Positions 22,160 to 34,797 are shown, counted from the stretch's first letter. The stretch is 64,000 nt of DNA from Punica granatum (GCF_007655135.1 NC_045133.1:19193845-19257844); one strand, 5' to 3'. Program-made: numbers and translations. Notes: generated from the sequence alone by a model not told the origin.

Positions 22160-23340
22160 GTTGGTTGATCCGCCCTAACCCCTCGAGCATCGGTTGTGAA
22201 ATTTTTGACTGACTTCTTCTTCCGGTAAAGATGGTGGCGATAATGAAGTTGATGATGCCCGCACCAGAGGCTAAGATGTAGACGAAGGCTAAGCCGGCTC
22301 TTTTGACTTTAGATTTGCATAATACTCCCTAGCCATTTGTTTGATTTTCTCAAACTTCTCGTCCCACGAACATTGCTTTGCCTCCAATTTCTGCGAGTGA
22401 TGTGGCTCCTCCTTAATCAAAAGCAACCGTGTCGTCGATGATGAAGAACAACTCGATGGGGGCACGAGTAGCCCGTCGATTTTAAAGAACATGATAAAGG
22501 TGATTGAATTTGAAAGTGAGGTAAAAGTGGTGCCTGTTGCATCGGCAGCTAAAGTGGAGCTTGCGCCGGAGGCTGAGCCTGGACTGAAGGCTGAGCTTGT
22601 ATTAGAGGCTGAGTTCATGCTGAAGGCTGAGCTTACACTGGAGGCTGGCCCATTCCTTGCCTGGAAGCTCGAAAAGGGGTAGCATTACAGATGTCGAATG
22701 CTTGGTGGTTGTAAGGAATTAAATGTGCATGGTATTGAAGCGCTAGAAAGGTAGATATTGAAGGTGCGATAATGTAAATGCAATGAAAGTAAAGCGCTCG
22801 GAAAGAAAAGATAGAAAAAGTGTATCGCGATTGATAGTTGTGCCGAAAGAGTACTACAATGGACTTAAAGACACTTATGTATAAGCGTGTACATGAAACC
22901 CTAGAGAATTTATCTAAATCAGATACACCACAATATGCGATATCGGAATAAAATTCAAAATATGAAACTAACTCCTAACCTATCTAAAGATACAAAATAT
23001 ATTGGAGAGAGATTCAAGATAACACGAGAATATCGCATGACCATTACATGCTTAATCACTAAGATTGCTTCGCTGCCAAATAAAATCCCCCACCGCCTCT
23101 GCGCATGCACGCCTATAGACATATGCATATACGTGTATACCTCCATAATGGGCTCTCCTTGCTGGGCTCCAAGAATTGGACTTGATCTTCGAACGACCTG
23201 GCTTTATCTTCTTGGGCTTTGACTGGTCTGGCTCGAATCAATATCCACGGCCTACTCCCTCCAAATCCGACCCGAAATTCCTCTGAGACTCGTGAAGAAT
23301 TATTGAATCATCACACATATATCATGGCTCAGCTATTTTC
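22160..23340 (-). other. Right part of the unclassified older unit split by the copia insertion
   Basis: Contains a 110-codon minus-strand open frame (22289-22618) with a low-complexity Ser/Ala N-terminus and a WDEKFEKIKQMAREYYANL end, but no domain I recognise. Read on the minus strand from about 23330 the sequence looks like a promoter/leader region followed by that frame. This would fit the LTR and gag start of a minus-strand retrotransposon. I see no confirmed LTR pair or PBS, so the class stays open. Confidence 0.35.
22569..22650. repeat. 36-bp tandem repeat, about 2.3 copies
   Basis: The phrases gaggctgag and gaaggctgagct recur with a 36-bp period (starts near 22569, 22605 and 22641). 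On the plus strand this would encode an alternating Ala-Glu-Leu pattern. It lies inside the minus-strand frame's leader. Confidence 0.75.
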
Positions 23341-23404
23341 ACATATTATCGAAAATAGGTTTAAACAATAGGTTTTCTGTGCATAACGTTACACATATAA
23401 CCTC

Positions 23405-23573
23405 TTTTTTTTTCTTTTTTTTTTTTTTCGGTTTCAAGAGAGGCACTTGGGCATAGTACAATGAAATTAAAATCTTAATGGCTAATAAAGGGGCACATGT
23501 AGTCTCACTGGATAACGAACCTAGAATCTCTTGATTATTATAGGGGCGTGTGCTGTCGCGCTACACCTCCTTT
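23405..23573 (-). mobile_element. tRNA-derived SINE (minus strand)
   Basis: Reverse complement of the family seen at 24326 and 53341. The poly-T at the left is the 3' A-tail. It is followed by the aggcactt... tail, a tagtctcac block and the gtgtagcgcgacagcac head at the right. Moderately diverged. Confidence 0.65.
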
Positions 23574-23795
23574 TGATCGGGTATCCTTTTTTCTATACAT
23601 TAAAAGAGCGAAGCTAATTCTCTTTCTTAGCAATATAGAATCATCTGAGAACTATTTGATTTGTTAGTTACATTTTTGGTGCATAATGTTATGTGGTTAT
23701 CCTCTTTTCAGTTTTTCATTTGGATACAAATTTTTTTTATTAGTATAAGAGACATCGATATACATATCCCACCCTCCAAAAAAAAGAGGTCATGG

Positions 23796-23828
<33 letters not shown>

Positions 23829-23850
23829 CATGTGTATATTTTTTATATAA
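23796..23850. repeat. (TA)n microsatellite with TG interruptions
   Basis: Alternating TA run with short TGTATA variants. Low-complexity sequence only. Confidence 0.85.
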
Positions 23851-24325
23851 TTGAAAGCTATAGCACTTGGATATGCTATGGATCAGCGTATCTTATCCCT
23901 TGTATATTACTTAGTAAAACAATAATGTGTCTCATTATCCTTTGCCCAAATGTATTACATCATTTAACAAAAAAAAAAACAGGCTATTGCCAATGGAAGG
24001 GAAAAAGGATAAATTAAAAGAAAACAGTAGAACAACAAGAAGAAGAAGCTAAGAGATGAGAAAAGCTTTTAAAGTTAAAGGGCATGTGTTGGAAAAATGG
24101 CCATCATCACACCTCTCCCGCACATTGCGAGGGTCCCAAAAACTTCATAATTCATATGGTGTGCCTAATCCCTAAAGAGGTGCGTATATGTATAATAATA
24201 GATTCCGAAAATATAATATTTAAATGTATTGAAGGGATATAACATACAGTAATAAGCGAATGAGAGATATCTAGTGCAAGAATACAATATAGTTTTTATT
24301 AAATGAGGGTAGAGAATTATCAAAA

Positions 24326-24473
24326 GAGAGTGTAGAAGAGTGACGCACGCACTCGCCTATTAATCTGGAGGTCACAAGTTCAATACCTGATAGGACTACC
24401 TATGCTCATTTATTAGTTATTTATGATTTATCTTTCATTGTTTTAGGCCTTGAGCCTCTTTTGTAATCGAAAA
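24326..24473 (+). mobile_element. tRNA-derived SINE with long target-site duplication
   Basis: Head gagtgtagaagagtgacgc (A-box region), then a B-box-like acaagttcaatacctg, then gactacctatgctcattta, then the tail ggccttgagcctcttttgta and an A-run. It is flanked by 25-bp direct repeats at 24301-24325 and 24474-24498 that differ at two positions. That is a good target-site duplication for a LINE-mobilised SINE. This is the best-bounded copy and defines the family in this window. Confidence 0.85.
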
Positions 24474-24498
24474 AAATGAGGGTAGAAAATTACCAAAA

Positions 24499-27295
24499 TT
24501 TATTAAATAGTAGAACCGATTTATCACGTGCAAAGGTTGAAATCTTCTTTTCTTTTTTGCGCCCCTTTCGTAATTCTAAGGAAATTCGCTTATCATTTCG
24601 AAATAATGGATCACAGGAGATGCAATATCCTTATGCCTAGTTTAGTACACGAGAATGGAATGAATTTTGTATCGTGAAATGTGATTATATTAAGAGAAAT
24701 ATTGTGATTTTTCGGCTGAACTAGAGAATATGAATGAGCCTATTCAATTGGATGAACTGATTTTTTGAGATATCATTTTATACATTATGTTTTTAGATAT
24801 TTAAAATTAAAAGAAAATATATGATGCATATATAAAATTTAGCAAAAATTATAGAATGAGCATTTTTTTAACTTTTTTAAAAGAATGACCATTCAATCAA
24901 GTTAAAGGGAAAATACCTTTCGAATTCAAATTGAATATTGATCATTCTAACTCATGAAAGTCTCACCATATAAGCAAATGGAGTGTACCTATGCGATCAT
25001 CATTCCATATATTTCATTCCGGCGAACCAATCATGACCTCATTGAGGAGCAACCGGCGAACAACTTCCAGTCGCTTTGTACCGATAAAATATTTAGTGGG
25101 GACAATGGAGAAAATGTGATGCAATTATTTCCATGGCACTGGCATAAAGGAGGACATGTACCCTTTTTGCTAAAGCCTTTTATCACATTGATATATGATA
25201 TTATCATTATTATATACTATTGTTCACTTGGAAAGCTTTACAACCACCATGTGTGTGTGTGTACTTGTTGAGGTCAGTTGCCAGAGAACACAGTCACGCA
25301 GAGGGGCCAAGGCGTTGATTGGCCCCAATGGAGCCAGAGCGTGTTAGGGGAAAGTGATAACGGTGCCAAAGAGCCTGCAAAAGGCAGAGGGGAAAAAGAT
25401 GGAAGTTTTCTATATGGGCCCTTCGAGAGGAAGAAAAAAATATATTGGACAAAAGAGGTAGGAGGAGGGCAGTGCAATGAATTGAAGCATGTTACCAAGA
25501 GATATTTGTTTATTGTGGGGCTTCATATGGCAAATCATTCGCTATCATGTGCGTTCGATGTTCGTTTAGTGATCGCGCCAAATTTATCCGCAATGAAATA
25601 TCGAGGGACGTAGATGAGTCTGAAATTACTTTTGCATGGTTATGCAGTCGTACGCTTTATTTTTCGTCATTTCTGTTGTCTTTTTACCTCTGTTTTTTAG
25701 TGATAGAATGTCGAGTAAAGGTTTAGTAACGACGATGTCTAAGTGATGTGTTTTCGAGGATGAGTGATTGGTTTATTGGAAAATGAATTCATTTTGAGAC
25801 CATTCCGTGCATACAAAAAGTGTGCCTTCCCATGATGATACTGACATTAATTGAATGCGAACGGATTCATCTAATAAGAGGCATGAATCACTGATACATG
25901 TCCTTATCTGAAATCAAAATATTTCTGATTTGATTTTCAACAACAATATTTCCTTGTGTCTCTCTATTTTTATACTATATCCTTTTATTTAGACCATGAA
26001 TCTCCAATGTATAATCGAAAATGAAAAGGAGATACATCATAGAAATTCCTTCTTCATTAAAAGATGGACATGTACATGGTAATTAAGCTAATCCGCCCCG
26101 GCGGATGAGCTCTTTAACAGTTTGGATTCACCTTGAGATGCATGGCTTCTAACATTATTTTGTAACTTTTGCTTATCAAAAAACTGACAATGAATCGAAT
26201 AATTGTGCAAAAAGTCAAAATATATGAGATGGAGCTTGCCACATACGATCTCTGACACGAATCCAGTAAATCATGTCAGCTATGGATTGAATCAATTGTT
26301 AAGTGTCTCATTGGCCATCGAAGGACTAATCAATACAAAAATCATGGAACACCAAAGATGATGACCTAGTGGTTAACAAGTTTATTCCCATGTGATTTGA
26401 TAACTCCAATGTCCCAAGTTCAAATCCTCTCTAGTGCATTTGTCGGAAACAATTTCTAGTTGTGTGCCCTTCAGCTTGGGCTTGGGAGATGTCGGCTTCT
26501 GTTAACGATACTAAGTTTTTGATGGTGCTACGCTGACTGAACCAGTACTTGTGCTGGTTGTTCAGATCGTCGGATATGTTCGCTGTTGAACCCGATAGCT
26601 CAAATATTGCATAGTGGGGGACAACAAGTTTACCGTCACTGTTGTTCACCATAAAAAAAGAAGATTTTTTTTATAAAAAAAAAATTATAGGATACTTTTA
26701 CATGCGTAAATGGCCAATGATCAGTTTGATGGATTGAGTTTATGTAATATTTCTCCGATCTGTCAAGTGTGAACGAGAAAAAATTACTAGCTAATAACAT
26801 TGACTCCTCGAATCCCGAACACGATATGTGAGTAAGTAAAGTACATTCAATCGACTTTCAGACATACGGAATTGCACCCCACCTATGAAGGATGAAAGGC
26901 TGGCATAGATTTTCAAAAAATGTGGAGACTTAGATTTCTGAATGAGTCCTGGCATTCATTATTTATCAAGCTCAGGGGGCAATGTACGGTCGCTTTCTCC
27001 CACTTCCGGCTTTGCTTCCATAAAGTTGAGTCACTCTCATATGTGCATCATGTGGGTAATCTGCAGAACCAGCCAGCTGAATGAATATTATCATAATTAT
27101 TCTTGCAAAATTTGGAAAAAATAAAAAATAAAAAATAAAAAACCGGTACCTACTTCTGCAGGGCCATATAGTCCCCCCAGCAATAATCACAATGGGACAT
27201 GAATCACATGGTCAAAATTATTTAGGGAAAAAGAAAAAGAAAAAAGAGATATTGCATATCTATATTTCAAAATTGCTGTAAATATAGTAACTGTA
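24499..27295. other. Intergenic sequence, no gene recognised
   Basis: AT-rich. A 111-codon open frame (25278-25613, +) sits in a slightly GC-richer patch but shows no domain, signal peptide or splice logic. At 26358-26450 a tRNA-like piece (gacctagtggttaac ... cccaagttcaaatcctc) suggests another SINE type, without clear ends. Confidence 0.5.
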
Positions 27296-27299
27296 CCTG

Positions 27300-28195
27300 T
27301 GCTGGATGATAGCGCTTACTCGGTCGGGTTGGATCATAAACATGGCGAACTTACTACAGGGCAGCATGGTTCATCCGCCCTATTGATTTCGTTCATCAAA
27401 CCTACACTAAAATCATTATTGATAATAGAAACATGTATATTGTAGAGAGTAGAATCATGTTTTCGGAGATGACCTACTAAGATGGTATATAGCAAAATGG
27501 ACAAATAATCGATCGGTCTTTAATGTTTTCAGAGACAAATATAATTGACTTATGGAAACATATAATTCAGCCTCAATAGCTCATTTGTATTGTAGTGATG
27601 AATCTAATGATAATACTTACTCGGTCAGGTCATAGATAAACATTGGTGAACCTACTACAGGACAGTACGGTTCATTCGCCCTGTTAATTTTGTTCATCAA
27701 TTCAACACTAATATAATTCAAAATAAATCCGTCTATAATGTTTTCAGAGACAAATATAATTGACTTATCGAACATATAATTAATTCAGTCTCAATAGCCT
27801 GTCTGTATTGTAGTGAGATAGATAACACTTACTATGTCGGTTCACAGATTAACATGGTGAACTTACTGCAGGGCAGTACGGTGCATTCGCTTTGTTGGTT
27901 TTGTTCATCAATATAAATATACAGACTAAGATCATTGTGGAGAATAGAAACATGTTTTTAGAGACGACCTTCGAAGATGGTAAATAGCAACGTGGACAAT
28001 TAATCAATCAGTCTAATATAATTGACTTATGGAAACATACAATTCAGTCTGAATAGCTCATTTATTTTGTAGTGGTGTGACACCGCTTACTTTGTCAGGT
28101 CACAGATAAACATGGTGAGCTTACTATAAGGCAGTAACGTATGGTTCATTTGTGACATTGATTTCAATATTCATCAGTCCAACAGTAAAATCACT
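27300..28195. repeat. Degenerate tandem array, four units of about 210-300 bp
   Basis: Units are recognised by a shared order of phrases: cttact..gtc(a/g)gg, then ataaacat(t)ggtgaac, cttactacaggacagta, ggttcattcgcc and gttcatcaa. They begin near 27316, 27617, 27828 and 28085. A second recurring block, gacaaatataattgacttat, occurs between units. Units differ by point changes and by deletions. No coding potential. Confidence 0.8.
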
Positions 28196-28933
28196 GATAA
28201 AGAGAATGCAAACATGTAATTGGGGGAGAGTGGAGGGGTGTAAAAGGAAATAAAAATTAAGCGATGACAGTAGAAGGGAAGGGTTGAAGGATGGATGGCA
28301 ACTGCTAGATTTTGTAGGGTTCCACTGACCAGTTCTGTCATGTTATTGGGTATGGCATGGCAGACAACAGCCAACAGCAGCAGCAGAGTCTACCATTGTT
28401 GACTCTTCTACTTGCTAGTGACGAGGCTGCAAGTAAATGAAAAGCTCCAACCAACCCCACAGTGTCATTCCATTCAGTCCCCGTGCCATTTTCATTTGTT
28501 CTTCCAGGACTTTAATTCAGGTATTTATAATGTATATTAAATTTGAGAAATTGATCCTCCACTTTCGCGAGTTATCATAGAATGAACGAAGATTATTTAA
28601 AAAAAATTATACATTTTCGATAACAGGAATGTAAAATGCTGGTAACTTGATTCAAATTTGGGGAGATTACATCTTCAATTGAGGTTATCGAAAATTGAAA
28701 TTTTTTCGATAATTCAAGGGTGATAACTTAGTGAAAATTCAGGGAGTTATTATATATTGAACTGAGATTATCGATTATTAAAGGTTACTCGAGAATGCCA
28801 GTATAAGATATGATAACTTAATTTGAATTGAGAGAATTATCACATAGTAAAATGAGATTATTGAAAATTGAAATTCTTATGAAAACTCAAAAATATGATG
28901 TGATAACATAGTTTAAATTGGGGGATTTATCAC

Positions 28934-29949
28934 TGTGCGCACCCGAATTTCGTCTCGTCGGGGCACGCGTGCGCGTGCTTATGCAACGCGGCTTGGGAGT
29001 GTCTACCTTCCTGGGGATGCGCGACGGACGCACGTGAGAAGGAGTCGCCACTTGCCATTTTGCAAGTTACCCGGGTCTAAGGGTACATGGTACACCTAAT
29101 TGCTAAGGCATATGGTATGCGAAACCCAAGGTTCCGAATTCGGGGGTTCTGTTACGTGCGGGCCTATATCCTGCACGCCTTATCAGAACTCTAGCTTGTC
29201 TAAGCTTGCCATTTTAATTTAATTACCGTTTAATTAAGTTCCGCTCATCTTACGCGTTTTGACATCGTAAATTCGAAGAAACACTCCGATCGTCCACTCT
29301 CCGACCGAGATTCTTACATGAATAAATGTACAACGTAAACCCTTACATTGTTCTCTCAAATAAGATACAAATTACAACAACTGAATCCCGGTCGGTTCGC
29401 GTTCGGTCATTATTCCACTCGTGCTCACTGTGCGCACCCGAATTTCATCTCGTCGGGGCACGCGTGCGCGCGCCTATGCAACGCGGCTTGGGAGTGTCCA
29501 CCTTCCCGGGGACGCGCGACGGACGCACGTGAGAAGAAGTCGCCACTTGCCATTTTACGACCCGAAGGTCGAGGCCGGCAAGTTACCCGGGTCTAGGGGT
29601 ACGGGGTACACCTAATTGCTAAGGCATATGGTCTGCGAAACCTGACGTTCCGAATTCGGGGGTTCTGTTACATGCGAGCCTATATCTCGCATGCCCTATC
29701 GGTACTCTAGCTTGTCTAGGCTTGCCATTTTTTATTTAATTACCGCTTAATTAAGTTCCGCTCATCTTACGCGTTTTGACACCGTAAATTCGAAGAAACA
29801 CTCCAACCGTCCACTCTCCGACCGGGATTCTTACATGAATAAATGTACAACATAAATCCTTACATTGTCCTCTCAAATAAATAAAATACAAATTATAACA
29901 ACTGAATCCCGGTCGAATCGCGTTCGGTTATTATTCCACTCGTGCTCAC
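28934..29949. repeat. Direct duplication of the element's first ~500 bp
   Basis: Copy 1 spans 28934-29428 and copy 2 spans 29429-29949. Both start tgtgcgcacccgaattt and share the order: cacgcgtgcgcg, acgcggcttgggagtgt, gacggacgcacgtgagaa, tcgccacttgccattt, aagttacccgggtcta, ttcttacatgaataaatg. Copy 2 has about 27 extra bases near 29558-29583. The duplication lies inside the TG...CA element. Confidence 0.9.
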
Positions 29950-31568
29950 CGTGTGGTTTGAAAGACTGGAATTGAAATTAAGATGCGCGCTCAGTGTTAG
30001 GGGGTTAGACCCTGTGATCTACGGTTGGGGCGTTGGACCCCCTATGGATCGTATCCTAAGGGATCGGGCTCGATCCGCATAACAAAACAAGTGCAATAAT
30101 GTAACAAAACGGGCATAAATAAACAAACAATTGGGTTTTATTATTGCCGAATTTACGTGAATTAACCAATTATTAACCGGGGTATCTTGGCATGCAAATC
30201 CTACCCTAAACAGACAAAGTGGGTACAAGGTGCGAAATCGATCTAGGATCGCCTCGGGAAGGTATTTCGCACTTGGGATTATTTTCGAGGACTTGACGTA
30301 CGTGACGTCTGTTGTCAAATCTTATGTTTGTGGGTTGCTTTTAGAATTGTTCTATGTTGTGACACTATGGTTGTTACAAGTTATTACCGAATATGGATTC
30401 TGCTCGTAAGTCCTAGAACCTAACGCCTATCCCGCTATTGCCCGTTTTTGTCTTAACCAAGTATATAATTAGTCCGGTGTTTGTATTTTGAGCCAATCCA
30501 CCCGAATTAACTACCCGAGACTATGCTAAAATAACAAAAACTCATCGATCGGATAGAGCGGGCTATGCAGATGAAGCTGCGCCTAGACAGGTAGCCCATC
30601 CCTACCCTGATACCGTAGCGTTTCTATTATTCTAACCCTAGGGGTGTCGCTAGGTTGCAAATAGACGATTTTGCCCTTGATGTGGAAATTATTTTCGAAA
30701 AAGAGATTACGCGGTACGGGCCGCCTCGGCCTGTGACCGGCGCTAACCGATCCCCTGGACCTTCCAGGGTTGTCAAGAACCCCGGAAAACCAAAAGATCG
30801 GTTAATCTTTCCGGAAGTGATCTAAGAAGAACTTCCACGTCCCGACCTGAGTTTCCTGAAATCAGGTGAGGCCTCGAGTCAAGACGCGCAAGTCCTTCCT
30901 AGACATCCATGTCACATCGAACTACGTGTCTCGAGTTTTATAAAATTTGCAAGTTTTGAGAAGGGCACCAACGCATGTTTGCAACCTATCGACGCGTGTT
31001 ACCGGTTTATTACCAATTCGTACAAAATTATTAGGGCCAAGTGAATTAATTAATCGTGTGAACGTCCAATTACCCCGTTAGTGAAATTATTGATTAAATT
31101 AATTAATGTTTTGCCAAATGCTCTAAATGTTCGGGTTTCGAACCGTCGAGCCGATCATTGATGAACCGTCCGATGCGAATCCTAATTCCCGATCACCTTA
31201 GGACTTAAAAATTAATTTTAGGTCGAGTTTGCATGATTAATCCGATTCATGTGAGGTTTCGATTTAAACGATAATGAAGCATTTTAAGCGCGGATCAAGA
31301 GCATATTACCACATCAAGCACGGCGAACATACAAATATACATAACCGGTGTCGCCATGATCATGATAAACACATACAAACATGCACGCAAACACGATAAC
31401 AACGAAATCGATAAAACGGCACCGATTCATGGAAAGCGGAAAATCATGCAAAGCACACACGTTGTCATGCCGTATACATATAATTACAAGAATAAAATAT
31501 TTAAACATGGCACACACGCTGTCGGTCGGTGATCCAAGTAGGAAAGGGCTGGATGTCTTTGGAAAATG

Positions 31569-31776
31569 TTCAGGACTGATTTGAAAATTCCGAAAAGTTA
31601 AGGGACTGATTTGCAAATTCCGAAAAGCTCAGGGACTGATGTGAAAATTCGAAAAGTTCGGGGACTAATGTGAAAATTCCGAAAAATTCAGTGACTGATT
31701 TGAAAATTGCAAAAAGTTTAGGGACTGATTTAAAAATTCAGAAAAGTTCAGGACTGATCTGAAGATATTAAAATAA
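31569..31776. repeat. 30-bp minisatellite, about seven copies
   Basis: The unit resembles ttcagggactgatttgaaaa followed by ttccgaaaag. Seven successive copies of 29-30 bp carry scattered substitutions. It lies in the middle of the 6.1-kb TG...CA element. Confidence 0.9.
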
Positions 31777-32648
31777 CCGGGACTTGACTGGAAACAATTT
31801 TAAAATTCAGGGCAGATGAAAAATAAAAATTGCGTCCTCTGTACTGAAATGAGACGAAACGAAAAGTTCGTAAAATTGAGCTTGAGACAAATCCGATCAC
31901 CCGCACAGCCCAATAACATTCATTTCGCATCATATTCATCCAAGTAAGCATTAATATTCAGAAGCGGAGTCCTAAACATGCCACTAAGTTGGGGATTTAC
32001 CTAGTTCGGGAGATTGGGGGTGAATCTGTAAAATAAAAAAATTTAAAAACGCCGGACGAGTTGGGCTGCTAGAGGGGCCGGATTGGGCCGGATTTGGCCA
32101 AACTGGGGTATCGGGCCGAACTGGGCCTTTGGCTGCTGAACTGGGCCGATGAGGGCAGATTGGGCCTGACTGGACCGCGGTTAGTGGGTCGGACCGGACC
32201 GCGATGGCTGGGCTGGGCTGGCGTGCGGGGGCCGAGCTACTGGATGGCGTGCCTGTTCAACCCGAAAAAGAGAAACCGACCCGGTTAGCAGAACACGGAA
32301 ACTCAGAGGGAGAGAGGAGGCGGTTCGGCGGCCGAGCCGTGGGCGAGGCAGACTCGAGCTGCGGGTTCGGCGAGGGAGCTGGAGGTTTTTTTTTTTTTTT
32401 TCCGGCCGTGGGCGAGCTGCGGGTCTCGGCGTGAGGTCGAGCTGTGGATCTCGGCGGAAAGTCGGGCCGGGATTTTAGAGAGAGTTCGTGAGCTGAGGGG
32501 GTTCGAATCCGGGAGCTGAGGGCGAATCGTCCGAACGAGCTGAGGGAGAGCGTGGGCTGTAGGAATTTTTCCGAGAGAATCGATGAGCTTCCGGGATTTT
32601 TTTCGTCTCCGCCCCCATTTTCATGTGAGCTTCCCGTTTTGTTCCGGA

Positions 32649-32651
<3 letters not shown>

Positions 32652-32693
<42 letters not shown>
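32652..32693. repeat. (GA)n microsatellite
   Basis: About 20 uninterrupted GA dinucleotides. It lies within the GC-rich part of the 6.1-kb element. Confidence 0.95.
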
Positions 32694-32697
<4 letters not shown>

Positions 32698-32900
32698 GCG
32701 TGCACGAAATCCATTCGGGTGTGAAGAGGAAGACGTTGGCGTGTGCAGAGGAGTTGGCGTGTGGCAGGCTCGGGTGCAGCGGCGCTGGAGGCTCGGGTCC
32801 GTCCCTGCCAGGAGGGAGAAGAAGAAGGAAAGAAAAGAGAAAGAAAAGAAGAAAAGAGGAAGAAGAAGAACAGGAAAATAAATGATGAAAGAGGAGCAGC

Positions 32901-32925
32901 GGTCAGAAGTCAGTGACTTCTGACC
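32901..32925. repeat. 25-bp near-perfect palindrome
   Basis: The sequence ggtcagaagtca is followed by one unpaired central base and its reverse complement gacttctgacc with matching ends. It could form a tight hairpin. It is next to a poly-T tract near the end of the first B-type subrepeat. Confidence 0.8.
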
Positions 32926-34747
32926 GTTGCTGACTTCTTTTTTTTTTTTTTTTCGAATTTCAAAATCGACGCGCGTATAAATTTAAAAATCTCGTCTTCT
33001 TGATCGGACGTCGGAAAAATAATTCGAGACCGCCATCACGCTTCGAAAAATTTGATGATCGATATTACGCGATAAAATTATTTTCAATCTCGAATTTTGT
33101 CCCGAATTTTGAAAATTGACGTCGATGCACGCGAAATTTGAAAACGTCCCAAAATAGTATTATTTTTGAAAAATCATAAAATTGGTGCTAGATTAGGAAA
33201 ATGTGCTATCTCCGAAAAGTCGTGAATACTCGGGTAATTAATCGGAAATACTTCCCTCACGGGCGGCAAAAAAACGACGATTCTGCCCCTCTGAAGCCGG
33301 TGGACCAAAATTGGGTGCTGACACTCACCGTGTGGCTTGAAAAGATTGAAATTGAAAATAAAGCAACGCGGGCTCAGAAAGCAGAGGGTCGGGTCCAACC
33401 GAACCAACGGATGGCGAAAGAGTCACATGACTCTCTTGATAGCTGTAGGATCGGTCAAGCTCCCGGGTCATGTCCGGCCGCAACTTACTTACCCGATCCG
33501 AGTCGTCCTCCACATAGACACTACTAGGAGCGAAGCAGTAAGTCGAAAAGAGACCCGATTCCGCACTCGGGTTGTGCGCGCTAGGTGTGTGGGGGCGTTG
33601 GACCCCACGAATTAAGACTTACGCATGCTACTAAGTCGGAATAATATATCTAATTTCGGTTTAAACCAAAAAACAAGACGTTTGGACCGGACCAGGCTGT
33701 CTGAACAGTGCGGACTGGTTGGAAGGGGCGCTGGGCCGGCGAGTTGAGCCGGGCGTATGGAGGCCGGGCCGGATCGCGAGGAAGCTAGGCAGCGCGCGAG
33801 GAAGCTGGGCCGCGGGGAGCGTTGGGCCGCAGGAAGCGCTGGGCTGCAGAGGACTTTGGGCCTCAGACGGATTGGGCCGAATGGGCTGGACTCGTGCGTT
33901 TCGGGTCGAGTTCTAGGCTAGGCGGAACGAGTCGGGCAAACTGGGTCGGATAGCCTTTGCTAGATTGGCTGGGCCGACTCGACTGGGCTGAACCTGCACA
34001 AACTAAAAAGATGGGCCGAGCCCGTGAGAGGGAGAGCGTCGGAGAAGACAAAGAAGGGCGGAGATGGGGGTTTTGACGGCTGAGAACGGCGGTTCCCACC
34101 TCTGGGCGCCGCGGCGACGGTGCAAGAGGGCGCGGGAGGCTGCAGCGAGCACCGCCTGGGTTGCGCCGTGCTCGAGACGGGCGTCACGAGGCTCGGGCCG
34201 GTCCGGATTTCGAGTTTTTTCTACGGTTTTTTGAGTTTTTTCGGCGAGGGGTTTTCGAGCTTAATCGCCTGAAATCTGGGGAAATTGAGAGGAGGAAATG
34301 GAGGGGTTTTGTGCGGGGAAGTGTCGTGGATCGATTGAGGAGAAAAACCAAGAGTGAGAGGGCGAGATTGGGCGTCGATTTTACGAGAGATCCCCCCGTT
34401 CTCGAGCAAGGGCCGCAGGGTTTTGTGAGGGATCGAGTCGAAGAGAGAGGGAAAGCAGCAAGGGAGCGTGCCGGGGAAGTGAGCGGTGGCGTGTCGGGCG
34501 AGTGTGTCAGTGGTGGCAGGCGGTTGCGGTGGGTGGGCAGCCGCGGTGTGTCGAAGATGACAGAGGGACTTCAGTGAAAGAAGAGGAGAAGAAGAGGGGG
34601 GAAAAGAGAAGAGAAGGAAAGAACGGCGGGGCGGAAAGGAAAATGAAGAAAAGAAGAGGGGACGAAGTGGAAAGAAAGAAAGAGCAAGGGTGAAAATGAA
34701 AGGGTCAGAAAGTTCTGACTTGCGTCAGAAATTTTGACAGGCATCAA

Positions 34748-34797
34748 ACCGGTCTGATGCCGACTTGACCGGTCTGATGTCGATCTGACCGGTCTGA
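34748..34797. repeat. 20-21-bp tandem repeat, 2.5 copies
   Basis: The phrase accggtctgatg is repeated with spacers ccgactt and tcgatct, ending in a partial third copy accggtctgag. It lies within the last kilobase of the TG...CA element. Confidence 0.85.

Larger units (their letters stand above)
17513..22160 (+). mobile_element. Ty1/copia LTR retrotransposon, frameshifted and 3'-truncated
   Basis: Contains a 5' LTR (17513-17700), a tRNA-Met-type primer binding site (17701), gag and pol with the copia order protease-integrase-RT-RNase H. Two defects are visible. A frame change at about 18286-18300 separates gag from the rest. At about 22130 the RNase H domain breaks off into unrelated sequence, so the polypurine tract and 3' LTR are missing. 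No second copy of the LTR is found in the window. The element cannot be autonomous. The pol frame is otherwise free of stops for 1283 codons, which suggests a fairly recent insertion. Confidence 0.92.

Noticed and set aside
25278..25613. 111-codon open frame in a GC-richer patch
   Set aside because: No domain, signal peptide or conserved motif could be seen. The length is within chance expectation for this composition.
26358..26450. Possible tRNA gene
   Set aside because: A- and B-box-like motifs are present but no cloverleaf could be closed. A diverged SINE is more likely.
27300..28195. CRISPR-like array
   Set aside because: Units are 210-300 bp and homologous throughout, with no short repeat/unique spacer alternation, and the host is a plant.
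32475..32714. Open frame with a long Ser-Leu repeat (minus strand)
   Set aside because: It is the (GA)n microsatellite read as codons.
34161..34577. 138-codon GC-rich open frame, and similar frames at 32552-32885
   Set aside because: They fall in GC- and GA-rich low-complexity parts of the non-coding 6.1-kb element. The composition alone explains the absence of stops.
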